Assembly (NCBI GenBank): GCA_035495815.1
Contig: DATJFH010000350.1
Location: forward strand, 1 to 63,420
From: DATJFH01 sp035495815
GTDB lineage: Bacteria; Acidobacteriota; Terriglobia; Bryobacterales; Bryobacteraceae
DNA length: 63,420 nucleotides
Reading direction: 5' to 3'
Below the pieces are notes generated by a model. The model was given only the letters and a program-made list of their open reading frames with translations. It did no database searches and had not been told where the DNA came from. The position numbers were made by a program, and so were the translations under genes. Positions 1 through 9,143 of the stretch are shown here, piece after piece. The number at the start of each line of letters is the position of its first letter. Positions within the stretch are counted from its first letter, which is position 1.

Positions 1-634
<634 letters not shown>

Positions 635-638
<4 letters not shown>

Positions 639-1054
639 GGCAGGCGTCAACCCGGCTCGACGTTCCCACTCGCGGAAAAGGACTGTACGAAATCAGCAGC
701 CAGGTGGTTGCCTGGGTGCGCGAAACAGGCATGCGTACGGGCCTGCTGACGGTGTTCATCCAGCACACGTCGGCGTCGCTGACGATTCAGGAGAACGCCG
801 ACCCGGACGTGATCGCCGACCTCAACGACCACTTCGGCCGCCTCGCTCCCGAGGACGACAAGCTGTACCGCCACACCGTAGAAGGGCCGGACGACATGCC
901 GGCCCATATCCGCGCGGCGCTCACCGGGACGCAGCTCTCGATTCCGGTGATCAACGGCCGGCCGGCGCTCGGCACGTGGCAGGGCATCTACGTGTTCGAG
1001 CACAGGAAGGCGGCGCATCGCAGGAACGTGGTCCTGCATCTGGCGGGGGAATAA
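635..1054 (+). CDS. YjbQ/UPF0047 family protein
   Basis: This 139-residue protein is a full-length member of the YjbQ/UPF0047 family, small trimeric beta-proteins with a conserved His cluster at a metal-binding pocket. Visible hallmarks are FIQHTSASLTIQEN (about residues 41-54), DDMPAHI, and the C-terminal TWQGIYVFEH, all typical of the family. E. coli YjbQ shows weak thiamine-phosphate-synthase activity in vivo, but the real physiological role is unsettled, so no specific reaction is claimed. The ATG overlaps the glmS stop, which fixes the start and suggests co-expression with glmS. The gene downstream (sensor kinase) is convergent, with 115 bases of unremarkable sequence between the two stop codons. 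Confidence 0.92.
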
Positions 1055-1169
1055 GAATTCGCGGTTAGAAACACGCAGCCGCCGCCGGCGATGGGCGAGG
1101 AGCGGCGAAAGCCACTTGCGAGCCGCAGGGCCCCGGTATTGTGCACGGGGAATCCACCCGCGTCACACT

Positions 1170-2561
1170 TTACTGCGCCGGCTGGAGAGTGAGCCTGATC
1201 TCCAGCCCGTGCGGCTTCCGGTTGGCTGCGGTGACAGCGCCTTCACACGCTTCGACGCAGCTTCTTGCGATCGCCAGCCCCAGACCCGTTCCTCCCGTTT
1301 TCCGGTCCCGCGCGGATTCCAGCCGGAAGAACGGCTCGAAGATTCGGCCCAGCGCCTCTTCCGGCACACCCGGACCGCAATCCGCCACGGTCACCAGCAC
1401 GCGATCGGCTTCCCGCCGCGCGGAGATAGTGATCGGCCCCTGTCCTCCCGCATAACGGATGGCGTTGCGGACCAGGTTGGAAATGGCGCGGAACAGGCTC
1501 TTCTCGTCGCCGCGCACCCGCAATTTCGGGTCAATCTCGATCCGGATATCGCCCGCTCCGTCCGCCTCCACCTCCACGGCGCGGCAGACCAGGGGCCGCA
1601 GGTCGAGGGGCACGAGCTCGATCGTATCGGGGCGCATCTCGGCGCGGGCGAAGGCGAGCAGCTCGGTCGTCAGGCCGGACATGAGTTCCACTTCGTCGCG
1701 CAGGTCGCGCAGATAGCTGCGGTCCTCGTCCTTGACTCTCTCCTCGAGGATGCTCAGGACCACCTGCATGCGGCCGAGGGGAGAGCGCAGCTCGTGCGCC
1801 GCGTCGCCGAGGAAGCGCTTTTGCCCGTGGACGTACGATCGCAGCCGCTCGGCCATGCGATTGACAGACCGGCCCAGGCTGCCGAGCTCGTCCCGGCGGC
1901 GGGTATCCACCTGAACGTCGAACCGGCCCTCGGCGATGGCGGCTGTCGCGCTCATCATTTGGGTGATCGCGCGGGTCATTCCTCGAACCAGGGGCAGCCA
2001 GCAGAGGAAGGTTGCGATGAGCCCGATGGCCAGAATCGCCAGCCACGGCTCCACGTCGAAGAAAAACGGATTGCGCCAAAGTGTGGGCGAGACAAGCAGC
2101 AAGGTAGCGCGCTCCGGGAGCAGCATCCGGACACCGACCCAGTATCGTTCCGGGGAGCCGCCGACGATCAGGAACGGCGGCGGACCAAGACTCCCGGGCC
2201 GGGCGGGCCGCGGTGAAGCGGGATTGTACCGGCGCATGCGGCCGGCGACCTCTTCAGGCAACCGGGCCGGCGGACCGGCGATCTGCCGCCCGTCCGTTCC
2301 GAACAGAAGGAAGCGCACGCCGTAGGTATCCGAGTAGCGTTCCAGCAGGACGTCGTACTGATCGGGACTGGTTGCCGTGAGGTCGAGCGTCAGTTGCCGC
2401 GACACGGCGAGGATCTTCTCCCGCGCCGTAGCCATGAGGAAGGACTCGAACTCCTGGCGCAGTTGAAGACGAATGAACAGCAGCAACAACAAGCCGAGCA
2501 CGGCGAGATTGGCTACCGCCAGAGCGATAAACTTGCCGCGGAGAGGGAAGCGCGGCTTCAC
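1170..2561 (-). CDS. Sensor histidine kinase, CpxA/RstB-like
   Basis: This is a membrane sensor kinase of 463 residues. The start is the GTG at 2559-2561, which overlaps the stop of the response regulator; the open frame continues further upstream, but that stretch only shadows the regulator gene. Domain order: transmembrane helix 1 (about 10-31), a periplasmic sensor region (about 32-170), transmembrane helix 2 (about 172-192), HAMP (about 193-245), HisKA with phospho-acceptor His256 in AHELRSPLG, and HATPase_c with N box NLVRNAIRYAG, G1 ADCGPGVPEE and G2 GGTGLGLAIARS. All catalytic boxes are present. The upstream partner is an OmpR-type regulator, and across a 77-base divergent gap lies a MacAB-type exporter, so an envelope or antimicrobial stress response is inferred. 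The signal sensed cannot be read from the sequence. Confidence 0.93.
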   Translation of the reverse strand: MKPRFPLRGKFIALAVANLAVLGLLLLLFIRLQLRQEFESFLMATAREKILAVSRQLTLDLTATSPDQYDVLLERYSDTYGVRFLLFGTDGRQIAGPPARLPEEVAGRMRRYNPASPRPARPGSLGPPPFLIVGGSPERYWVGVRMLLPERATLLLVSPTLWRNPFFFDVEPWLAILAIGLIATFLCWLPLVRGMTRAITQMMSATAAIAEGRFDVQVDTRRRDELGSLGRSVNRMAERLRSYVHGQKRFLGDAAHELRSPLGRMQVVLSILEERVKDEDRSYLRDLRDEVELMSGLTTELLAFARAEMRPDTIELVPLDLRPLVCRAVEVEADGAGDIRIEIDPKLRVRGDEKSLFRAISNLVRNAIRYAGGQGPITISARREADRVLVTVADCGPGVPEEALGRIFEPFFRLESARDRKTGGTGLGLAIARSCVEACEGAVTAANRKPHGLEIRLTLQPAQ

Positions 2562-3301
2562 GCGACCGGTTCCGAATCCGGACGGCGCATGCGGTACCCG
2601 GCCCCGCGCACGGTCTCGATAAAGCGCGGAGACCTGGAATCGTCGCCGAGCTTCTTGCGAAGGCTGGAAACATGGACGTCGATGGAGCGGTCGAAGGACT
2701 CGAAATCCCGCTCCGCGATCTCGAGCAGGAGCTGTTCGCGCGACTTGACGCGTCCGGCCGAGCGCGCCAGCGCCAGCAGCATATCGTATTCGACCGGCGT
2801 CAACGAAAGCGGCCGGTCGTCCAGCGTGGCGGTGTGGGTGGCCGGATCTATCCACAGGCCGCCGACGGAGACGGGCGCGGGCTGGGCGTCGCTGCGCTGC
2901 TTGGAGGTGACGAGGGAGCGGCGGATGACGGCGCGCAGCCGGGCGAGCAGCTCGCGCGTGGAAAATGTTTTCGGAAGGTAATCGTCCGCGCCGATTTCGA
3001 GCCCGGCGATGCGGTCCGGCTCGTCCCCGAGAGCGGTGAGCATGATGACCGGCGTTTGCGATTCGCGGCGAAGCTCGCGAAGCAGGTCCAGCCCGTTCAG
3101 CCCGGGAAGCATGATATCGAGGATGATGGCGGCGTAATCCCCGTCAAGAGCAGCGGCCAGGCCCTGCCGCCCGTCGTGAACCGCGTCCACCTGGTAGCCG
3201 AAGGGCTGCAGATAGTCGCGTAGCAGGCGGACCAGCTTCTCGTCGTCATCCACGATCAGCAGTTTCGTCCTGCCGGCCGGACTTTGATCTTTACCGGACA
3301 T
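2558..3301 (-). CDS. OmpR-family response regulator, CpxR-like
   Basis: The 247-residue protein has an N-terminal receiver domain and a C-terminal OmpR/PhoB winged helix. Acidic pocket residues sit in VDDDEK (18-20), the phospho-acceptor is Asp62 in ILDIMLPG, the conserved Thr follows in VIMLTA, and the switch Lys is in ADDYLPKTFSTRELLARL, the wording typical of CpxR-like regulators. The DNA-binding half carries LTPVEYDMLLALA and the recognition-helix region SIDVHVSSLRKKLG, ending GAGYRMRRPD. It overlaps the kinase start by four bases and is the first gene of that operon. It is divergent from the macA-like gene at 3379, so the shared intergenic region is the natural regulatory target (inference). 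Confidence 0.95.
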   Translation of the reverse strand: MSGKDQSPAGRTKLLIVDDDEKLVRLLRDYLQPFGYQVDAVHDGRQGLAAALDGDYAAIILDIMLPGLNGLDLLRELRRESQTPVIMLTALGDEPDRIAGLEIGADDYLPKTFSTRELLARLRAVIRRSLVTSKQRSDAQPAPVSVGGLWIDPATHTATLDDRPLSLTPVEYDMLLALARSAGRVKSREQLLLEIAERDFESFDRSIDVHVSSLRKKLGDDSRSPRFIETVRGAGYRMRRPDSEPVA

Positions 3302-3378
3302 TTACATTTGAAGCTTTCCGTCCAAACGAGAGCTTAACACGGCCCTGCGAACCTAAAGATGGAAAGAAGGGGGGCAGC
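3302..3378. promoter_or_regulatory. Divergent promoter region between the two-component operon and the MacAB-type operon
   Basis: These 77 bases separate the start codons of the response regulator (minus) and the periplasmic adaptor (plus). They contain an imperfect inverted repeat, AAGCTTTC at 3311-3318 and GAGAGCTT at 3328-3335 (7 of 8 pairs), and a purine-rich Shine-Dalgarno (GAAAGAAGGGGGGC) just before the adaptor ATG. No convincing -35/-10 pair could be fixed. Its role as the operator of the flanking regulator is inference. Confidence 0.4.
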
Positions 3379-4842
3379 ATGGAAACCGTGAAAGAGAACC
3401 ACCTGGAAGACGAACAGATACCTGATTTTGCACTGCCGGAAGAGAGCGCGCCGGCGTCGGTGAAGCGTCCCCGGAAACGGCTGGTCTGGGCGCTGGCGTT
3501 CGCCGGCGCGGCGGCTGCTGGGACGCTTGCCTGGCAGTCGTTCTCGAAACCGGCTGCTTCGGGTTACACCGTGGTGACGGTCAGGCGGGGAAATATCGCC
3601 AACACCATCAACGCCACCGGTAAGGTGCAGGCGGTGACCACGGTGCAGGTAGGCACGCAGGTCTCCGGCACGGTTTCCGAGCTGCATGCCGATTTCAACG
3701 ATCATGTGAAGGCCGGCCAGATCATCGCGAGGCTCGATCCGTCGCAGATCGAGGCGCAGCTGCAGCAGGCGAAGGCCAGCTATGCGGCCACCCAGGCGGC
3801 GGCGGCGACGGTCCGAAGCAACGGCGACAGCCAGGCGCAAGCGGTGCTGGCGGCCAAAGCGAACGTGGACCGGGCCGCCTCCGCGCTGCTGGAGGCGGAT
3901 CGCGCGTATCGGAATACCGCGGCCCTGGTGGAAGCGGGCGTAACGCCGGCCCGCCAGCTCGAGACCTCCGAGGCGGCCAGGGCGCAGGCGGCGGCGCAGA
4001 AGGCCCAGGCCGACGCGCAGTATAACCAGGCAGTGGCCCAGGCGCAGGCCTCCAGGTCTCAACTGGACCAGGCAGTGGCCCAGGCGACGCAGTCGAAGGC
4101 GTCGGTCGACGTGGCGGCAGTAAATCTGGAGCGGACCATCATCCGGGCCCCGATCGACGGCGTGGTCGTGGCTCGAAACGTGGACGTGGGCCAGACCGTG
4201 GCGGCGAGCCTGCAGGCTCCAACGCTGTTCCTGATCGCTCAGGACCTGACGAAGATGCAGGTGCTGGCCGATATCGACGAAGCCGACGTCGGGCAGTTGA
4301 GCCCGGAGAGCAAAGTGACCTTCACGGTGGATGCTTTCCCCAGGGAGACATTCGAGGGCAAGATTTCGCAGATCCGTCTGTCGCCGAACGTGGTGCAGAA
4401 CGTGGTCACCTACACAGCCGTCGTCTCCGTGGGTAATCCGAAGCTGATGTTGAAGCCCGGTATGACGGCCAACGTGACGGCCACCGTGGCCGAGAAGCAG
4501 AACGTCCTGATGGTCCCGAGCGCGGCGTTGCGGTTCCGGCCCGAGACGGCGCAGGCTCCGGCAGCCGCGGCGGCGAAGAGCGGCAGGAAGGGCGGCGGCG
4601 CCCGCGGCTCCGGCGCGATCTTGTACCAGGTGGATGGAACAGAGTTGAAGCCGGTCCGCGTGCAACTGGGCATGACGGATGGAATCTTCACAGAGCTGAC
4701 GGGCGGCGGGCTGCCGGAAGGCGCCCGGGTGGCGGCGCCGGGTCAGCAACAGGCGGCATCGCAACCGCAGCAGCCGGCGCAGTCTTCGCCGTTCTCGGGC
4801 AGAGGGGCGGGCGCAGGCGCGGGCAGAAGGGGGAGATTCTGA
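3379..4842 (+). CDS. MacA-like periplasmic adaptor (HlyD/RND membrane-fusion family)
   Basis: This 487-residue adaptor would link an inner-membrane ABC exporter to an outer-membrane channel. A cytoplasmic N-terminus of about 38 residues precedes one membrane anchor (WALAFAGAAAAGTLAW, about 39-56). Next come a beta-barrel/lipoyl half (TVRRGNIANTINATGKVQ), a long Ala/Gln-rich coiled-coil hairpin (about 125-245), the second lipoyl half (ERTIIRAPIDGVVVARNVDVGQ), and membrane-proximal beta domains. The C-terminus is a Gln/Pro/Gly-rich tail (about 455-487). It is longer than E. coli MacA (371 residues) because of the N-terminal extension and this tail. The stop overlaps the ATPase start by one base (TGATG). 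No TolC-like gene is in the window, so the outer-membrane partner must be elsewhere. Confidence 0.92.
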   Translation: METVKENHLEDEQIPDFALPEESAPASVKRPRKRLVWALAFAGAAAAGTLAWQSFSKPAASGYTVVTVRRGNIANTINATGKVQAVTTVQVGTQVSGTVSELHADFNDHVKAGQIIARLDPSQIEAQLQQAKASYAATQAAAATVRSNGDSQAQAVLAAKANVDRAASALLEADRAYRNTAALVEAGVTPARQLETSEAARAQAAAQKAQADAQYNQAVAQAQASRSQLDQAVAQATQSKASVDVAAVNLERTIIRAPIDGVVVARNVDVGQTVAASLQAPTLFLIAQDLTKMQVLADIDEADVGQLSPESKVTFTVDAFPRETFEGKISQIRLSPNVVQNVVTYTAVVSVGNPKLMLKPGMTANVTATVAEKQNVLMVPSAALRFRPETAQAPAAAAAKSGRKGGGARGSGAILYQVDGTELKPVRVQLGMTDGIFTELTGGGLPEGARVAAPGQQQAASQPQQPAQSSPFSGRGAGAGAGRRGRF

Positions 4843-5609
4843 TGACCGCGTCAATGCAAACCGGCGGCCAACCGGTGATCCGGCTGATGAATATTCACAA
4901 GGTGTACGACGCGGGCGACGTCAGGGTGCGTGCCCTGCGCGGCGTCAGCCTCGAAATCGAAAAGGGTGGGTTTGTGGCCATCATGGGGACGTCGGGATCG
5001 GGCAAGTCGACCATGATGAACATTCTCGGCTGCCTGGACCGTCCTTCGAAGGGCCGCTATTTCCTGGACGGCGTGGACGTCTCCGGCTTCAGCAAGGACC
5101 AGCGGGCCGACATCCGGAATCGCAAGCTGGGCTTCGTGTTCCAGGGGTTCAACCTGCTGCGGCGCACGAGCGCCCTGGAAAACGTGGAGCTGCCGCTGAT
5201 CTATTCGAACGTTCCGGCGGAGGAGCGGACGCGGCGCAGCCGGCTGGCGCTCGAGGCGGTCGGCCTGGGTCACAAGGCGGCCAGCCAGCCGAACCAGCTT
5301 TCGGGCGGCCAGCAGCAGCGCGTGGCGATTGCGCGGGCGCTGGTGAACCGGCCGTCGCTGTTGCTGGCGGACGAGCCGACGGGGAACCTGGACAGTCACA
5401 CGTCGCTCGAGATCATGTCGGTCTTCCAGAAGCTCAACGACCAGGGGATTACGGTAGTGCTGGTGACCCACGAGCCTGATATCGCGCAGTACGCCAGGCG
5501 GATGGTGGCGATGAAAGACGGCCGGATGATTCTCGACCAGCCGGTGCGGAGGAGACGGAGCGCAAGCGTGGAACTGGCGGCGACGCCGCTCGAGGAGGTA
5601 TTGCAATGA
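4842..5609 (+). CDS. MacB/LolD-type ABC transporter ATP-binding protein
   Basis: This 255-residue nucleotide-binding subunit powers the exporter formed with the adjacent permease and adaptor. It has Walker A (GTSGSGKST, about 47-55), the Q-loop region FVFQGFNLL, the ABC signature LSGGQQQRVAIARAL, Walker B with catalytic Glu in LLLADEPTGNLD, and the H-loop VLVTHEP. All catalytic elements are intact. In E. coli MacB the ATPase and permease are fused; here they are separate polypeptides, common in this family outside Enterobacteria. The start overlaps the adaptor stop by one base, and the stop overlaps the permease start by four (ATGA). Confidence 0.96.
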   Translation: MTASMQTGGQPVIRLMNIHKVYDAGDVRVRALRGVSLEIEKGGFVAIMGTSGSGKSTMMNILGCLDRPSKGRYFLDGVDVSGFSKDQRADIRNRKLGFVFQGFNLLRRTSALENVELPLIYSNVPAEERTRRSRLALEAVGLGHKAASQPNQLSGGQQQRVAIARALVNRPSLLLADEPTGNLDSHTSLEIMSVFQKLNDQGITVVLVTHEPDIAQYARRMVAMKDGRMILDQPVRRRRSASVELAATPLEEVLQ

Positions 5610-6820
5610 TCGGCCCTATCGTGAAGATTGCTTTACGCGCATTGAAGCGAAACAAGGCGCGGTCGGCGTTGACGATGTTGGGAATCATCATCGGCGTGGC
5701 GTCGGTGATCGCCATGGTCAGCCTGGGCCAGGGGGCGCAGAAACAGGTGAAGGACCAGATTTCCAACATGGGCGCGAACCTGCTGATCGTGCAGGCGGGC
5801 AGCCAGAGGACCGGGGGCGTTCGCGGAGGCGCCGGCACCAGCACCACCCTCACCGAGGAAGATATGGCCGCCATTCTGCGCGAGGTCCCCAGCGTGGCGC
5901 TGGCTACTCCGAGCATCTCGGCGAGCGCGCCGCTGGTTGCCGGCAATCAGAACTGGAACACGCGGGCGGAAGGAGTCGACACCACTTATCCGGCGATCCG
6001 GCTGCGGGACGCGGCGCAGGGCCAGTTCTTCACGGACGCGGATGTACGATCGGCGGCGCGGGTGGCGGTAATCGGGCAGACGGTCGCCAACGTATTGTTC
6101 CCGGGCGCGGATCCGGTCGGGCAGTTGATGCGCCTGCGCAACCTGTCCTTCCGGGTCGTGGGAGTTCTCCAGGCGCGCGGGCAAAGCCAGCTGGGGCAGG
6201 ATCAGGACGATACGGTGCTGGTTCCCTACACCACTGTGATGAAGAAGCTGCTGGCGACGAATTACATTTCGTCGATTCAGGTCTCGGCCGTAAGCGAGGA
6301 GGCGACGTCACAGGCGCAGGAGCAGATCACCACCCTGCTCCGCGGCAGGCACAATCTGCGGAGCGGCCAGGAGGACGATTTCACGGTGCGCAACCTTTCC
6401 GACGTGGCCGAGACAGCGGCAGAAACGTCGCGGGTGATGACGATGCTGCTCGGGGGCATCGCGGCGGTGTCACTGCTGGTGGGCGGCATCGGCATCATGA
6501 ACATCATGCTGGTGTCGGTGACTGAGCGGACGCGTGAGATCGGGATCCGCATGGCGGTGGGCGCGCGGTCGAAGCATGTGCAGTATCAGTTCCTGATCGA
6601 ATCGCTGATCCTGGGGCTGGCGGGCGGACTGGCGGGCATAGCCGCGGGGGCGGGAATCTCCTACGGGGTCTCGCATTTCCTGAACTGGCCGCAACTGCTG
6701 TCGCCGGCCGCCATGGCCGGTTCGGCGGTGTTTTCGATGCTGATTGGCGTGTTTTTCGGATACTACCCGGCCAGGAAAGCCGCCGCCCTCGATCCCATCG
6801 AGGCGCTGCGATTCGAGTAA
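5606..6820 (+). CDS. MacB-type ABC transporter permease (FtsX fold)
   Basis: This 404-residue permease has the MacB/FtsX layout. The N-terminal amphipathic segment and first helix read ALKRNKARSALTMLGIIIGV (about 10-29). A large periplasmic MacB_PCD domain follows (about 50-280), and then three C-terminal helices (about 285-310, 335-360 and 370-390), with GGIGIMNIMLVSVTERTREIG and the final YPARKAAALDPIEALRFE typical of the family. In type VII exporters the periplasmic domain couples ATP use to extrusion of substrates, such as toxins or peptides, through an outer-membrane duct. It is the last gene of a three-gene coupled operon, followed by a terminator-like hairpin at 6836-6862. The substrate is unknown. 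Confidence 0.95.
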   Translation: MIGPIVKIALRALKRNKARSALTMLGIIIGVASVIAMVSLGQGAQKQVKDQISNMGANLLIVQAGSQRTGGVRGGAGTSTTLTEEDMAAILREVPSVALATPSISASAPLVAGNQNWNTRAEGVDTTYPAIRLRDAAQGQFFTDADVRSAARVAVIGQTVANVLFPGADPVGQLMRLRNLSFRVVGVLQARGQSQLGQDQDDTVLVPYTTVMKKLLATNYISSIQVSAVSEEATSQAQEQITTLLRGRHNLRSGQEDDFTVRNLSDVAETAAETSRVMTMLLGGIAAVSLLVGGIGIMNIMLVSVTERTREIGIRMAVGARSKHVQYQFLIESLILGLAGGLAGIAAGAGISYGVSHFLNWPQLLSPAAMAGSAVFSMLIGVFFGYYPARKAAALDPIEALRFE

Positions 6821-6835
6821 GACCGCTGGTCGAGA

Positions 6836-6862
6836 GGGCAGGCGCAAACCGAACGCCTGCCC
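6836..6862. terminator. Hairpin after the MacAB-type operon, REP-like core
   Basis: Perfect 9-base inverted repeat GGGCAGGCG / CGCCTGCCC with a 9-base loop, 15 bases after the permease stop. There is no U-tract, so intrinsic termination is not certain. The GGCAGGCG core recurs in the hairpin at 25851-25878, which suggests a dispersed palindromic repeat family. Confidence 0.5.
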
Positions 6863-6900
6863 CGCCGGTGTTTCGGCGATTGTTTGTAAAATGGGACCTC

Positions 6901-8070
6901 ATGTCTTCGTTCCGCGGAGTGGACTACCTTTTCATCGATTCCCAGTTCAGCGAGCAGGAGCTGTTGGTTCGGCAGAGCGCGCGGCAGTTCGTGGAGTCCG
7001 AAGTACTGCCGCTGATCCGGGATTGCTACCGTGAAGCGCGCTTCCCGAAAGAGCTGGTTCCCGAGATGGGGCGGCTGGGCTTCTTCGGCGCCAACCTCGA
7101 AGGCTACGGCTGCGCGGGCATGTCGAATGTGGAGTACGGGCTGCTCATGCAGGAGCTGGAGCGCGGCGATTCCGGGCTGCGCAGCTTCGCCTCCGTGCAG
7201 GGCGCTCTGGTGATGTACCCGATCCACACTTACGGATCCGAGGAGCAGAAGCAGCGCTGGCTTCCGAAACTGGTCACCGGCGAACTGCTCGGCTGCTTCG
7301 GGCTCACCGAGCCCGACTTCGGATCGAACCCCGCCGGCATGCGGACCACCGCGCGCAAGGACGGCGACCACTGGGTGCTCAACGGCGAGAAGACCTGGAT
7401 CACCAACGGGACGCTGGCCGACGTCGCCGTGGTGTGGGCGCGCGCCGAGGATGGGATTCGCGGCTTTCTGGTCGAGCGCGGCACGCCCGGGTTTTCCACT
7501 TCCGACATTCACGGCAAATGGTCCATGCGGGCGTCGGTCACATCGAGCCTGTCGTTCTCCGACTGCCGCGTGCCGGCCGGCCGGATGCTGCCCGGCGCCC
7601 GGGGATTGAAGGGGCCGCTGGGCTGCCTGACGCAGGCGCGTTACGGCATCGGCTGGGGCACGATCGGGGCCGCCATGGACTGCTACGAAACGGCGCGCCA
7701 GTACAGCGTGGTCCGAAAACAGTTCGACGACAAGCCGATCGCCTCGCACCAGCTTGTCCAGGAGAAGCTGGCCGACATGATCACCGAGATCACCAAGGCC
7801 CAGCTTCTGGCGCTGCATTGCGGGCGTCTAAAGGACCAGGGGCGGCTCGAGCCGGCGCACGTCTCGATGTTGAAGCGGAACAACGCCGCCATGGCGCTCG
7901 ACTGCGCGCGCGCGAGCCGGGATCTGCTCGGGGCCAACGGGATTACCGACGAATATCCGATCATGCGGCATCTGTGCAACCTGGAGACGGTGAAGACCTA
8001 CGAGGGCACGGACCACATACACGCGCTGGTCATCGGCGAGCGCGTCACGGGCGTGGCGGCGTACAAGTAA
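6901..8070 (+). CDS. Acyl-CoA dehydrogenase, glutaryl-CoA dehydrogenase-like
   Basis: This 389-residue flavoprotein is most like glutaryl-CoA dehydrogenase, which oxidises and decarboxylates glutaryl-CoA to crotonyl-CoA in lysine and tryptophan breakdown. N-terminal, middle and C-terminal ACAD domains are complete. The middle domain shows GCFGLTEPDFGSNP and ITNG, and the catalytic base is Glu368 in KTYEGTDHIHALVIGE. The ATG at 6901 is preferred over an in-frame GTG at 6868 because the usual N-terminus (SFRGVDYLFIDSQFSEQE) begins there. Electrons would pass to ETF and then to a quinone reductase; a candidate for the latter lies at 9144-10988. Substrate preference (glutaryl-CoA versus another acyl-CoA) cannot be proven from sequence alone. 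The next gene is convergent, with a 33-base gap holding GC-rich palindromic sequence. Confidence 0.88.
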   Translation: MSSFRGVDYLFIDSQFSEQELLVRQSARQFVESEVLPLIRDCYREARFPKELVPEMGRLGFFGANLEGYGCAGMSNVEYGLLMQELERGDSGLRSFASVQGALVMYPIHTYGSEEQKQRWLPKLVTGELLGCFGLTEPDFGSNPAGMRTTARKDGDHWVLNGEKTWITNGTLADVAVVWARAEDGIRGFLVERGTPGFSTSDIHGKWSMRASVTSSLSFSDCRVPAGRMLPGARGLKGPLGCLTQARYGIGWGTIGAAMDCYETARQYSVVRKQFDDKPIASHQLVQEKLADMITEITKAQLLALHCGRLKDQGRLEPAHVSMLKRNNAAMALDCARASRDLLGANGITDEYPIMRHLCNLETVKTYEGTDHIHALVIGERVTGVAAYK

Positions 8071-8103
8071 CGGCTGTTGGATTCGATCGGCCGCCGGCGG
8101 GCC

Positions 8104-9057
8104 TTACTGCGACGCGGCGGTTATCTTCCCGCGAAAATAGTCGATCGTTCGCCGCAATCCTTCTTCGAGCAACACCTCCGGCTCCCAGCCGAGGATCGTT
8201 TTCGCCTTGGCGATATCCGGCTGGCGCTGCCGCGGGTCGTCCTCCGGCAGCGGCATACGCACGATCTCGGACGCGGTTCCCGTCATGGCGCAAATCTGCT
8301 CGGCGAATTCCAGGATGGTCATCTCGCGCGGGTTCCCGAGATTCACGGGATACCGCTCGTCGGACTGCATGAGGCGATAGAGTCCCTCTACCAGGTCGCT
8401 GACGTAGCAGAAGCTGCGGGTCTGCGAGCCGTCGCCGAACACGGTCAGCGGCTGTCCCCGCAGGGCCTGGTCGAGGAAGGCGGGAACCACCCGGCCGTCA
8501 TTCAATTGCATGCGCGGCCCATAGGTATTGAAGATCCGCGCGATATTGGTGCGCACGCCATGTTTGCGGTGGTAGGCCATCGTGATGGCCTCGGCGAAGC
8601 GCTTGCTTTCGTCGTAGCAGGAGCGGGGTCCGACCGGATTGACGTTCCCCCAGTACGTCTCCACCTGGGGGTGGACGAGCGGGTCTCCGTAGCACTCCGA
8701 CGTCGAGGTCACCAGGTAACGCGCCCCGTGCGCCCTGGCCAGCTCCAGCATGTTACGGGAGCCGATGGACCCCACTTCGAGGGTCTCGACCGGGTACTCC
8801 AGGTAGTCCCGGGGGCTCGCCGCCGAGGCCATATGCAGCACCGCGTCGATCGCGCCATCCGCAACCGAGTGGCTCACCGGAGCGGTCACGTCGTGCTCGA
8901 TGAACCGAAAGGCGGGATGCGACGCGAGATGGGCGAGATTATCCATGGAGCCCGTCAACAGATTGTCCAGCGCGACCACGGCGTGCCCTTCGAGAAGCAA
9001 CCGGTCACACATATGAGACCCGATAAATCCGGCGGCGCCGGAAACGACGATGCGCAA
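8104..9057 (-). CDS. NAD-dependent epimerase/dehydratase, UDP-glucuronate decarboxylase-like
   Basis: This 317-residue extended short-chain dehydrogenase begins with the NAD-binding motif GAAGFIGSH (7-15). It contains SECYGDP and the catalytic Tyr-x3-Lys in SCYDESKRFAE, plus IARIFNTYGPRM and PVNLGNPREMTILEFA, which together match UDP-xylose synthase (UDP-glucuronate decarboxylase). That enzyme converts UDP-glucuronate to UDP-xylose for surface polysaccharide. A related dTDP-glucose or UDP-sugar epimerase is the alternative. The gene stands alone on the minus strand; the upstream gap (9058-9143) is shared with a divergent iron-sulfur oxidoreductase. An AGGAGA sequence precedes the start at a long spacing of about 12 bases. 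Confidence 0.85.
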   Translation of the reverse strand: MRIVVSGAAGFIGSHMCDRLLLEGHAVVALDNLLTGSMDNLAHLASHPAFRFIEHDVTAPVSHSVADGAIDAVLHMASAASPRDYLEYPVETLEVGSIGSRNMLELARAHGARYLVTSTSECYGDPLVHPQVETYWGNVNPVGPRSCYDESKRFAEAITMAYHRKHGVRTNIARIFNTYGPRMQLNDGRVVPAFLDQALRGQPLTVFGDGSQTRSFCYVSDLVEGLYRLMQSDERYPVNLGNPREMTILEFAEQICAMTGTASEIVRMPLPEDDPRQRQPDIAKAKTILGWEPEVLLEEGLRRTIDYFRGKITAASQ

Positions 9058-9143
9058 GCAGAATCTCCTACGGGGGAAAGAAAGATACAGCGCGTTCTAT
9101 CTTTAGCTTACCCGAGAAATGGTACATTCGGAGCAGACCGATC
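9058..9143. promoter_or_regulatory. Divergent intergenic region with AAAGATA/TATCTTT dyad
   Basis: The region holds a perfect 7-base inverted repeat, AAAGATA (9081-9087) and TATCTTT (9098-9104), with a 10-base spacer, midway between the two divergent start codons. It is the AT-richest stretch of the gap and could be part of a promoter or an operator. No regulator can be named. Confidence 0.35.

Noticed and set aside
8071..8103. CCGCCGGCGG palindrome between the acyl-CoA dehydrogenase and epimerase genes as a terminator
   Set aside because: It is a GC-only 10-base palindrome without loop or U-tract, expected by chance at this base composition.
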